The translations under genes and the position numbers were made by a program. Source: JALYRV01 sp040902895 (lineage in GTDB: Bacteria > Acidobacteriota > Vicinamibacteria > Vicinamibacterales > SCN-69-37). Taken from it: DNA of 64,000 nucleotides. Positions 33,657-41,694 of the stretch are shown here, piece by piece; position 1 is the first letter of the stretch; each line of letters begins with the position of its first letter. The stretch lies in the NCBI GenBank assembly GCA_040902895.1, contig JBBDWL010000090.1:1-64000 (forward strand), written 5' to 3'. The notes under the pieces are model-generated. The model ran no database searches. It saw only the letters and a program-made list of their open reading frames with translations, and was not told the DNA's origin.

Positions 33657-35324
33657 ATGAACGCCAAATGGCAGAGCGGGGCCATCACCGACGGCGCCAG
33701 CCGCGCGCCGGCGCGCGCCATGTTGCGCGCGGCGGGCTTCAGCCGCGCCGACTTGGCCCGGCCGCTCGTCGGCATCGCCAACACCTGGATCGAGATCGGC
33801 CCGTGCAATCACCATCTGCGCGATCTCGCCGTGCCGCTGAAGGCCGGCGTGCGCGCGGCGGGCGGCACGCCGATGGAGTTCAACACGGTGTCGGTGTCTG
33901 ACGGCATCACGATGGGCTCGCCCGGCATGCGCGCGTCGCTGGTCAGCCGCGAAGTGATTGCCGATTCGATCGAGCTGATCGCCCGCGCGAATTGCTTTGA
34001 CGCGCTCGTCGTGCTCGTGGGCTGCGACAAGACGATTCCAGCCGCGGCCATGGCCCTTGCGCGGCTCGACGTGCCGGCGCTGATCCTCTACGGCGGTTCG
34101 ATCGCGCCGGGCCGCGTCGACGGCCGCGACGTGACCATCCAGGACGTCTTCGAGGCGGTCGGCGCCCACGCGGCCGGCCGTCTGTCCGACGCGGCGCTCT
34201 GTCATCTCGAGGACCATGCCTGTCCTGGCGCCGGCGCCTGTGGCGGCCAGTTCACGGCCAACACGATGGCCACCGCGTGCGAGTTTCTCGGTCTGGCGCC
34301 GATGGGCAGCGGCGGTGTCGGCGCCGTCGATGCCGGCAAGCACGCTGTGGCGTACGCCGCGGGCGCGCTCGTAATGGACGTCCTGCAGCACGATCGCCGT
34401 CCTTCGCGCATTGTCACGCGCGCGGCCCTCGAGAACGCCATCGCCTCAGTGGCGGCCACCGGCGGCTCCACGAACGCCGTGCTGCATCTGCTCGCGATCG
34501 CCCGCGAGGCCGGTGTGCCGCTTGGTCTCGATGATTTCGATCGCATCAGCGCGCGCGTGCCGCTCATTGCCGATCTCAAGCCGGGCGGCCGGTTCGTCGC
34601 CGCCGATCTGCACGCCGCCGGCGGCGTGCGGCTCGTCGCGGCGCGCCTGCTCAGCGCCGGCGCCCTCGATGGGTCCGCGATGACCGTATCGGGCCGCACG
34701 ATCGCGGAGGAAGCGGCCGCCGCTGTGGAGACACCGGCACAGGAAGTCGTACGGCCGATCGAATCGCCGCTCAGCCCCACCGGCGGCCTCGCGATCCTGC
34801 GCGGCAATCTGGCGCCAGACGGCTGCGTGGTCAAAACTGCCGGACACGCCACGGCCGTGCACCGTGGGCCCGCGCGCGTTTTCGACAGCGAGGAAGCGGC
34901 GTTTGCCGCGGTTCAGGGCGGCCACATCGTCGCTGGCGATGTCGTCGTCATTCGCTATGAGGGACCGCAGGGAGGGCCGGGGATGCGCGAGATGCTCGGC
35001 GTCACGGCAGCCATTGTCGGCGCGGGTCTCGGCGACACGGTGGCCCTCGTCACCGACGGCCGTTTCTCCGGCGCGACGCGCGGGCTGATGGCGGGCCACG
35101 TGGCGCCCGAGGCATTCGCGGGAGGTCCGATCGCGGCCGTGCATGAAGGCGACACCATCACCCTGGACGTGCCTGCGCGCGCGATCCGCGTCGAGATCGC
35201 CGACGCGATTCTGGCCGCGCGGCGCGCCACCTGGCGCCCGCCGCAGCCGCGCTATGCCGGCGGCGTCATGGGCAAGTATGCGCGGCTCGTCTCGTCGGCC
35301 GCCGAGGGAGCCGTGACCGCATGA
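33657..35324 (+). CDS. ilvD: Dihydroxy-acid dehydratase
   Basis: 555 aa, normal length. Dehydrates 2,3-dihydroxy-3-methylbutanoate or -pentanoate to the 2-oxo acids in valine and isoleucine synthesis, using an Fe-S cluster and Mg2+. Visible: IGPCNHHLRDLA (cluster Cys, about 50), VGCDKTIPAA (cluster Cys and Mg region, about 122-131), CPGAGACGGQFTANT (third Cys, about 190-205) and DGRFSGATRG near the C-terminus. The ATG at 33657 has AAAGGAGG at 33645-33652; another in-frame ATG 7 codons upstream lacks it. First gene of ilvDBNC; the stop overlaps ilvB by 4 nt. Confidence 0.95.
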   Translation: MNAKWQSGAITDGASRAPARAMLRAAGFSRADLARPLVGIANTWIEIGPCNHHLRDLAVPLKAGVRAAGGTPMEFNTVSVSDGITMGSPGMRASLVSREVIADSIELIARANCFDALVVLVGCDKTIPAAAMALARLDVPALILYGGSIAPGRVDGRDVTIQDVFEAVGAHAAGRLSDAALCHLEDHACPGAGACGGQFTANTMATACEFLGLAPMGSGGVGAVDAGKHAVAYAAGALVMDVLQHDRRPSRIVTRAALENAIASVAATGGSTNAVLHLLAIAREAGVPLGLDDFDRISARVPLIADLKPGGRFVAADLHAAGGVRLVAARLLSAGALDGSAMTVSGRTIAEEAAAAVETPAQEVVRPIESPLSPTGGLAILRGNLAPDGCVVKTAGHATAVHRGPARVFDSEEAAFAAVQGGHIVAGDVVVIRYEGPQGGPGMREMLGVTAAIVGAGLGDTVALVTDGRFSGATRGLMAGHVAPEAFAGGPIAAVHEGDTITLDVPARAIRVEIADAILAARRATWRPPQPRYAGGVMGKYARLVSSAAEGAVTA

Positions 35325-37027
35325 CTGGCGCTGAGATTCTCTGGGCCTCGCTCGTGCGCGAAGGCGTCACCGACGTGTTTGGCTATCCGGGCGGCGCCAT
35401 TCTGCCGGCCTATGACGCGCTGAGACATTTTCCGATCCGCCATGTACTCGTGCGGCACGAGCAGGGGGCCACGCACATGGCCGATGGCTATGCTCGGGCG
35501 AGCGGCCGCGTCGGCGTCGCCATTGCGACGTCAGGGCCAGGCGCAACGAACATGGTCACCGGCATCGCGACGGCCATGATGGACTCGTCGCCCATCGTCT
35601 GCATCACCGGTCAGGTGGGCAGCCGGCTGATTGGCAGCGATGCATTTCAGGAGATCGACATCACCGGCATCACGTTGCCGATCACCAAGCACAACTATCT
35701 GGTGACGCGCGCGTCAGACGTCGCGCGTAGCGTGCGCGAAGCGTTCCTGATTGCCGCGTCCGGACGTCCGGGCCCCGTGCTCATCGACATTACCAAGGAC
35801 GCGCAGCAGGCCAGTTGCGAGTTCGACTGGGACGCCGCCGCTCCGCGCGTGCGCGGATGGCGGCCGTCTCCGGCGCCGCCCGCCTCGGATCTCGCGCAGG
35901 CTGCCGCACTCATCAACGGCGCCCGCCGTCCGGTCATTCTTGCGGGCCACGGTGTGATGATTTCGGGCGCGATGGCGGAGCTCAAAACGTTGGCCGAGCG
36001 GGCGCACATCCCCGTGGCCGTGACGCTGCTCGGCATCGGCGGCCTGCCCGCATCGCATCCGCTCAATCTCGGCATGATGGGTATGCACGGCGAATCGTGG
36101 GTGAATCTCGCGATCCAGGAGGCCGACCTGCTGATCGCGTGCGGCATGCGCTTCGACGATCGCGTCACAGGCAACCTGCGCACGTATGCACCGACCGCGA
36201 GGAAGCTTCATATCGATATCGATCCGGCCGAGATCGACAAAAACGTCAAGGTCGACATCGGTCTCGTCGGCGATCTTCGCGACATCCTGGGCCGGCTGCT
36301 TCCGGCGGTGCTGCCCGACACAAGGCAGGACTGGATCGACCGCATCGCGGGCCTGCGCGGTGAATCGGCGGTGCGCGACATCCAGCACCTGCCCGACGCT
36401 GGACATCTGTACGCGGCGCACGTCATCAACGACTTGTGGCGGGCCACCTGCGGCGGCGACACTATCATCGTCACCGACGTCGGACAGCATCAGATGTGGG
36501 AAGCGCAGTACTACCATCACGAGACGCCGCGATCGCTCATCACGTCGGGCGGCCTGGGCACGATGGGTTTCGCCGTGCCGGCTGCGATAGGAGCCAAGCT
36601 CGCGCGTCCAGAGTCCGAGGTCTGGGCGATCGTCGGCGACGGCGGCTTTCAGATGACGATGTGCGAACTGGCGACCGCGATGCAGGATCGCATTGACATC
36701 AAGATCGCCATTGTCAACAACGGGTTCCTCGGGATGGTGCGGCAGTGGCAGGAGTTCTTCTATGACGGCCGCTATGCGGCGACGCCGCTGTCGGGCCCTG
36801 ATTTCGTGAAGCTGGCGGAGTCGTTCGGCGTCCGCGCCGACGCGGTGGTGTCGCGGGCGCAGGTGCTGCCGGCTATTGCCGCGGCGCGCGCGCACGAGGG
36901 GCCGGCGCTCATCGACTTCCGCGTCGAGCAGGAAGACACGGTCTATCCGATGGTGCCGGCCGGCGCGGATCTGCACGCGATGATCCGGCGGCCGAACCCA
37001 ATCGTCGAGACAGCGGCAGACCTATGA
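35321..37027 (+). CDS. ilvB: Acetolactate synthase large subunit
   Basis: 568 aa. Condenses pyruvate with pyruvate or 2-oxobutyrate; first common step of branched-chain amino acid synthesis; uses thiamine diphosphate, Mg2+ and FAD. Signatures: GYPGGAILP (22-30), catalytic Glu in RHEQGATHMADGYARA (about 47), TSGPGATN (about 70), the FAD-binding central domain, and the ThDP motif GDGGFQMTMCEL...IVNN (about 440-470). Overlaps ilvD and ilvN by ATGA at both ends, so the subunits are made in a coupled way. Confidence 0.95.
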   Translation: MTGAEILWASLVREGVTDVFGYPGGAILPAYDALRHFPIRHVLVRHEQGATHMADGYARASGRVGVAIATSGPGATNMVTGIATAMMDSSPIVCITGQVGSRLIGSDAFQEIDITGITLPITKHNYLVTRASDVARSVREAFLIAASGRPGPVLIDITKDAQQASCEFDWDAAAPRVRGWRPSPAPPASDLAQAAALINGARRPVILAGHGVMISGAMAELKTLAERAHIPVAVTLLGIGGLPASHPLNLGMMGMHGESWVNLAIQEADLLIACGMRFDDRVTGNLRTYAPTARKLHIDIDPAEIDKNVKVDIGLVGDLRDILGRLLPAVLPDTRQDWIDRIAGLRGESAVRDIQHLPDAGHLYAAHVINDLWRATCGGDTIIVTDVGQHQMWEAQYYHHETPRSLITSGGLGTMGFAVPAAIGAKLARPESEVWAIVGDGGFQMTMCELATAMQDRIDIKIAIVNNGFLGMVRQWQEFFYDGRYAATPLSGPDFVKLAESFGVRADAVVSRAQVLPAIAAARAHEGPALIDFRVEQEDTVYPMVPAGADLHAMIRRPNPIVETAADL

Positions 37028-37572
37028 GACTGCATACCTTCAGCGTTTACGTCGACGATCGGCCCGGCGTCCTCAACCGCGTCGCCTCGCTCATCCGGCG
37101 CCGCGGCTTCAACATCGAGTCGCTCGCCGTGGGCCACAGCGAACTCGCCGGCATCTCGCGGATGACCGCGGTCGTCGAGACGGACGATGCCGGTGCGCGC
37201 CGCGTCGAGGCACATCTCTACAAGCTCGTCGACGTCGTGCGCGTCGAAGACATCACAGGGCAGGCGGCCCTCGAACGAGAGCTGGCCCTGATCAAGGTGA
37301 CGGCCGATCAGCAGACGCGCCCGAGCTTGTTGCAGCTCGCGCATGTCTTCCACGCGCGCGTCGTCGATGTCGCGCCGGAGTCGATCGTGATCGAGATGTG
37401 CGGATCGGAAACGAAAATCGACGGGCTGCTCGACGTGCTGCGGCCGTACGGCGTGATTGAGATGGTGCGCACAGGGCGCGTTGCCCTCCTGCGCGGATCG
37501 GGTGCTGGCGTTGCGCGCGCGGCCGCGCCCGCCGACGCCGGTATCGAAGAGGGAATCGCTTGTTCGGTATAG
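37024..37572 (+). CDS. ilvN: Acetolactate synthase small (regulatory) subunit
   Basis: 182 aa. The N-terminal ACT domain (VYVDDRPGVLNRVASLIRRR, FNIESLAVG, about 5-35) binds valine for feedback inhibition; the C-terminal domain (about 80-165) activates the large subunit. Length and the segment ERELALIKV fit IlvN/IlvH. Starts inside the ilvB stop (ATGA). The roughly 20 C-terminal residues, rich in Ala, are beyond the usual end of the family. Confidence 0.93.
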   Translation: MRLHTFSVYVDDRPGVLNRVASLIRRRGFNIESLAVGHSELAGISRMTAVVETDDAGARRVEAHLYKLVDVVRVEDITGQAALERELALIKVTADQQTRPSLLQLAHVFHARVVDVAPESIVIEMCGSETKIDGLLDVLRPYGVIEMVRTGRVALLRGSGAGVARAAAPADAGIEEGIACSV

Positions 37573-37582
37573 AAGGGATGTA

Positions 37583-38605
37583 ATGCCGAGGATTTATTAC
37601 GACGCGGATGCGGACGCTGAAATCGTCAAGGGCCTGCGGGTGGCGGTGCTTGGATACGGATCGCAGGGCCATGCGCATGCGCTCAACCTCCGCGACAGCG
37701 GCGTAGACGTCAGCGTCGGCCTTCCGGCCGCGAGCGCGTCACGTGCCAAGGCGGCGGCGGAGGGGCTGCCCGTATTCGATCCGGATGTGGCGTGTGCAAA
37801 GGCTGACCTGATCATGGTGCTCGTGCCAGACACCGCGCAGCCGGCGCTCTATGCGGCCTCCATTCGTCCGAACCTTGCGGCCGGCAAGACGCTCATGTTC
37901 GCGCACGGTTTCAATGTGCGATTCGGCCGGCTCGATCTCCCGTCCGATGTCGATGTCTCGATGATCGCGCCAAAGTCGCCGGGTCATCGCGTGCGCGAGT
38001 TGTACCAGGAAGGCGCGGGAACGCCGGCCCTCGTGGCCGTGCATCAAGACGCCAGCGGCCATGCGCGCGCTACGGCGCTTTCGTACGCCCGCGCGCTCGG
38101 CGTCACGCGCGCCGGCGTGCTCGAGACGACGTTCGCGGAGGAAACGGAAACCGATCTCTTCGGCGAACAGGCGGTGCTGTGCGGTGGCATGACCGCCCTC
38201 GTGAAGGCAGGGTTCGAGACGCTGGTCGACGCGGGCTACCAGCCCGAAGTTGCGTACTTCGAGTGTCTGCACGAGCTGAAACTCATCGTCGACCTCATGT
38301 ACCAGGGTGGCCTTGGCTACATGCGCTACTCGATCAGCGACACGGCCGAACATGGCGACTACACTGGCGGGCCCCGTCTGGTGACGCACGAGACTCGCGA
38401 AGAAATGCGGCGGATGCTTGCGGAGATTCAGGACGGCACGTATGCACGGCGCTGGATCGACGAGGATGCCGCCGGCCGCCCGTCGTTCGCACGCACGCGC
38501 GATCGCGAGCAGCAGCATCCGATCGAAGAAGTCGGGGCGCGCCTGCGCGCGATGATGCCGTTTCTGCGTCCGGTCGCACCGCGAAATACTCCCGCCGGCA
38601 TCTGA
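37583..38605 (+). CDS. ilvC: Ketol-acid reductoisomerase (class I)
   Basis: 340 aa, typical class I size. Isomerises and reduces acetolactate with NADPH and Mg2+. The nucleotide loop GYGSQGHAHALN (about 22-33), FAHGFNV and MIAPKSPGHRVRELY (about 108-140), and Mg ligands in EEETETDLFGEQAVLCGG (about 190-205) and FECLHELKLIVDLMY are all present. The true start is ATG 37583, 10 nt after ilvN, preceded by AGAAGGGA; the frame is open upstream through ilvN but without homology. No leuA-D genes follow in the window. Confidence 0.95.
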   Translation: MPRIYYDADADAEIVKGLRVAVLGYGSQGHAHALNLRDSGVDVSVGLPAASASRAKAAAEGLPVFDPDVACAKADLIMVLVPDTAQPALYAASIRPNLAAGKTLMFAHGFNVRFGRLDLPSDVDVSMIAPKSPGHRVRELYQEGAGTPALVAVHQDASGHARATALSYARALGVTRAGVLETTFAEETETDLFGEQAVLCGGMTALVKAGFETLVDAGYQPEVAYFECLHELKLIVDLMYQGGLGYMRYSISDTAEHGDYTGGPRLVTHETREEMRRMLAEIQDGTYARRWIDEDAAGRPSFARTRDREQQHPIEEVGARLRAMMPFLRPVAPRNTPAGI

Positions 38606-38650
38606 CCGCTCCCGGCCTCAGCCGCGGCGCGACGGGACATCTGAAGGCGT

Positions 38651-39082
38651 CTACGATGGCAAACCGCCGCGCAATATCGCCGGAAGCATAATCGACAGGC
38701 CGATGCCGCCCACCGTGAACACGAGCATGATCACGGTGAGCACGCCGACGAACTGCCAGAACTTTCGCTGCGCCTCGAGCGCCGCCTCGAGCTGGATCGC
38801 CTGCGGATCGCGCAGGTAGGCGCCGATGTGCGTGCCGTAGCGCCACAGATAGATCGACGGCACGAGGTAGATCAGCGCCATACACACGTACACAAGGCCG
38901 AAGACCGCCATGCCGCCGGGGAAGACCCCGGCAGAGTCGGGCATTGTCGAACCCCATACGGCGATGCCGATTCCGGCGACGATCATGAACGCCGATGCGA
39001 TGAACCCGATGATGCTCACGAGCCGCACCCACTTGCGGGTGCCACCCAGAGCGGCGGCCACGCCGGTCTGGGTCTGATCCAT
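38651..39082 (-). CDS. Small integral membrane protein, DUF5362-like
   Basis: 143 aa. Three clear TM segments (about 20-43, 57-80 and 110-138) separated by a cytosolic helix GAYLRDPQAIQLEAALEAQRKFW (about 88-108); this arrangement, with a charged Glu/Gln-rich loop before the last TM, resembles DUF5362 proteins. Function unknown. Divergent from the DUF305 gene, 73 nt between starts. Confidence 0.65.
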   Translation of the reverse strand: MDQTQTGVAAALGGTRKWVRLVSIIGFIASAFMIVAGIGIAVWGSTMPDSAGVFPGGMAVFGLVYVCMALIYLVPSIYLWRYGTHIGAYLRDPQAIQLEAALEAQRKFWQFVGVLTVIMLVFTVGGIGLSIMLPAILRGGLPS

Positions 39083-39155
39083 TAGTGTCTCCGGGAAATG
39101 GCTGGGCGTCGCGGATTATACGGCAGCGTGAAGTAGTCTTGAGGTCTTGATCCGA

Positions 39156-39839
39156 ATGCGATTTACCGCAGTGCTGATCGCGCTCGTTGCGGGCGTCGCA
39201 TGCCACACAGCTGCCCCGCCGCCTGTGACCCAGCCAGCTGTACCTCAAACGCCGGCGCCGCAGGATCCGGCTGCGACGCGTCCATCGGTCGTACGACCGG
39301 GCGCCCCCGGCGACGCCAGCACCGTCGGCGCCGCGCCGAGCGTCCCGGTCAATATCCGTCACGTCAGGGCCGACGTCGCGTTCATGCAGGGCATGATCGG
39401 CCATCACGCGCAGGCGCTCGAGATGGTGAACCTGCTCGAGACGCGCACCGACAACAGCGGCATGAAACTGCTCGCGCTCCGCATCAAGGTGTCGCAGCAG
39501 GACGAGATCACGTTCATGCAGCGCTGGCTCGAGACGCGCGGCGAGACGGTGCCCGGCGCGCATGCGCATCACGCGCACGATTTCACGCTGATGCCGGGCA
39601 TGCTGACGCCTGACGAGATGGCGACGCTCGCCGCCGCGAAGGGTGCGGCGTTCGATCGGCTCTTTCTCGAGTACATGATCAAGCACCATGACGGCGCGAT
39701 CGTCATGGTCAACGAACTGTTCAAGACCGACGGCGCGGGGCAGGAGTCAGAGATCTATGCCTTCGCGTCAGACGTGATTGCCGACCAGCAGATGGAAATC
39801 GATCGGATGATTGGCATGCTCAGGGGGATGGGGACATGA
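39156..39839 (+). CDS. DUF305 lipoprotein, probable metal-binding four-helix protein
   Basis: 227 aa. Lipobox VAGVAC (Cys 16) after a short signal predicts a lipid anchor; a Pro-rich linker runs to about 60. Two half-repeats carry the DUF305 HH motif: MQGMIGHHAQALEM (about 75-88) and LEYMIKHHDGAIVM (about 173-186). The paired histidines are expected to bind metal, possibly copper. The ATG at 39156 is preferred over a TTG three codons upstream. The stop overlaps the following LVIVD-protein start (ATGA), so the two form a coupled pair. Confidence 0.82.
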   Translation: MRFTAVLIALVAGVACHTAAPPPVTQPAVPQTPAPQDPAATRPSVVRPGAPGDASTVGAAPSVPVNIRHVRADVAFMQGMIGHHAQALEMVNLLETRTDNSGMKLLALRIKVSQQDEITFMQRWLETRGETVPGAHAHHAHDFTLMPGMLTPDEMATLAAAKGAAFDRLFLEYMIKHHDGAIVMVNELFKTDGAGQESEIYAFASDVIADQQMEIDRMIGMLRGMGT

Positions 39840-41590
39840 AATTCGCACTCGCAATCTTCGCCGCTTCGGCCGCGGCACTTTCGGCGCAGGTCGTCTCAAC
39901 CGACCCCCGCGTCGGACTCAAACCGGGCATCGAGGATGCCGGCGTCGCGGCGAAGAACATCGAGCTCGTCGCGCATCTGCCGCGGCCCGAAGGCTTCTTC
40001 GATCCCAACGCGCTGGGCGATCTGAACTACGCCTTCTCTGACTTCGCGTTCAAGGACGACATCCTCTTTCAGGGCAGCTTCCACGGCTTCAACTTCTACA
40101 ACATCGAGGATCCGCGCGCGCCGAAGCTGCGCACGTCGGTGCAGTGCCCCGGCGGGCAGGGCGATCTCTCGGTGCATGGCAACCTGCTCTTCATGTCTGT
40201 CGAACAGCCGCGCGGGCGCCTCGACTGCGGCGTGCAGGGCGTGCAGGGCGCGGTGAGCGCCGAGCGCTTCCGCGGCGTCCGCATCTTCGACATCACCGAT
40301 CTCGACACGCCCCGGCAGATTGCGGCCGTGCAGACGTGCCGCGGCTCGCACACGCACACGCTGGTCGTCGATCCCGACGACCAGGCGAACATCTATATCT
40401 ATGGATCGGGCACCGGCGGCGTGCGGTCGGCCGAAGAACTGGCCGGCTGCTCGGGCATGAAGCCGGAAGAGGATTCCAACACGGCGCTCTTCAGCATCGA
40501 TGTCATTCAGGTGCCGCTTGCCGCGCCCGCCACCGCGAAGATTGTCAATCGCCCGCGCATCTTCGGCGATCCCACGACCGGCGAAATTGCCGCGCTGTGG
40601 AAAGGCGGCGATCACGGTCCCGGGACGCAGCGCACGAGCACGACCAACCAGTGCCATGACATCACGACCTATCCGGAGCTCGGCCTTGCGGCCGGCGCGT
40701 GCTCGGGGAACGGTATCCTGCTCGACATCCGCGATCCCGTGAATCCGAAGCGGCTCGATCACGTGTCGGACAAGAACTTCGCCTACTGGCATTCCGCGAC
40801 GTTCAACAACGACGGCACGAAGATCATCTTCACCGACGAGTGGGGCGGCGGCACGCAGCCGCGCTGCCGCGCGACCGATCTCCCCAGCTGGGGCGCCAAC
40901 GCCATCTTCGACATCGTCGACGGCACGATGCAGTTCCGCAGCTACTACAAGCTGCCGGTGCCGCAGACCGACGTCGAGAACTGCGTCGCGCACAACGGCT
41001 CGCTGATCCCGGTGCCGGGGCGCGACATCATGGTGCAGGCCTGGTATCAGGGCGGACTCACGGTGTTCGATTTCACCGACTCGGCAAATCCCATCGAGAT
41101 TGCGTATTTCGATCGCGGGCCGATCGACGCCGCACGCCTCACCACTGCCGGCTACTGGTCGACGTACTGGTACAACGGTCATATCTATGGCGCCGAAATC
41201 GCGCGCGGCGTCGACATTTTCAAGTTGAAGCCTGGTGATCTTCTGTCGGCCAACGAGCTGGCCGCGGCCGAGACCGTGCGCATGGATGTCTTCAACGCGC
41301 AGCATCAGCCGCGGCTGTCGTGGCCGCCGACCGTCGTCGTTGGCCGCGCGTATCTCGATCAGCTGAATCGCGCGAAGGCGCTGCCCAGTCCGCAGGCCAA
41401 CGCGGTGAAGAGCGCGCTCGATCGCGCCGATCGCGCGCGGTCCGACGGTGACAAGCGCAGCGCGGCGGCGGAGCTGGATCGGGTTGCGGCGGATCTCGAA
41501 CGCGGCGTATCGACCACATCCGCGACACAGGTCGCCCGCCTGCTCGCGCTGACGGCGAAACTCAGGGCCCTCGGCGCGTCACTGCGATAA
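39836..41590 (+). CDS. Exported LVIVD-type beta-propeller protein
   Basis: 584 aa, signal peptide about 1-18. The repeated pattern Y-D/NIED-P..P, IFDITDLDTPRQIAAVQT, LLDIRDPVNPKRLDHV and VFDFTDSANPIEIAYFD is the LVIVD repeat (aspartate-turn after a hydrophobic strand), predicting a propeller. A conserved-looking centre has His/Cys clusters (TNQCHDITTYPELGLAAGAC, NFAYWHSATFNNDG) that could bind metal. The C-terminal 100 residues are helical. Coupled to the DUF305 lipoprotein upstream; a strong terminator follows at 41616-41649. Confidence 0.78.
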   Translation: MKFALAIFAASAAALSAQVVSTDPRVGLKPGIEDAGVAAKNIELVAHLPRPEGFFDPNALGDLNYAFSDFAFKDDILFQGSFHGFNFYNIEDPRAPKLRTSVQCPGGQGDLSVHGNLLFMSVEQPRGRLDCGVQGVQGAVSAERFRGVRIFDITDLDTPRQIAAVQTCRGSHTHTLVVDPDDQANIYIYGSGTGGVRSAEELAGCSGMKPEEDSNTALFSIDVIQVPLAAPATAKIVNRPRIFGDPTTGEIAALWKGGDHGPGTQRTSTTNQCHDITTYPELGLAAGACSGNGILLDIRDPVNPKRLDHVSDKNFAYWHSATFNNDGTKIIFTDEWGGGTQPRCRATDLPSWGANAIFDIVDGTMQFRSYYKLPVPQTDVENCVAHNGSLIPVPGRDIMVQAWYQGGLTVFDFTDSANPIEIAYFDRGPIDAARLTTAGYWSTYWYNGHIYGAEIARGVDIFKLKPGDLLSANELAAAETVRMDVFNAQHQPRLSWPPTVVVGRAYLDQLNRAKALPSPQANAVKSALDRADRARSDGDKRSAAAELDRVAADLERGVSTTSATQVARLLALTAKLRALGASLR

Positions 41591-41615
41591 CGGTTCAGGC
41601 CGGATTTCCTCAGGC

Positions 41616-41649
41616 AAGGCGCAGGTCCCTCGGGCCTGCGCCTTTTTTT
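41616..41649 (+). terminator. Rho-independent terminator of the DUF305-LVIVD operon
   Basis: A 12-bp stem (41617-41628 with 41632-41643, one G-U pair) with a 3-nt loop is followed by seven T (41643-41649), 26 nt after the LVIVD gene stop. Stem sequence GGCGCAGG...CCTGCGCC recalls the CTTNAG palindromes, but the apex here is CCCTCGGG. Confidence 0.9.
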
Positions 41650-41694
41650 GTTACGCTACAGCCTCACATCCCAGCTCGTTTCCGGAGGAAGTCC

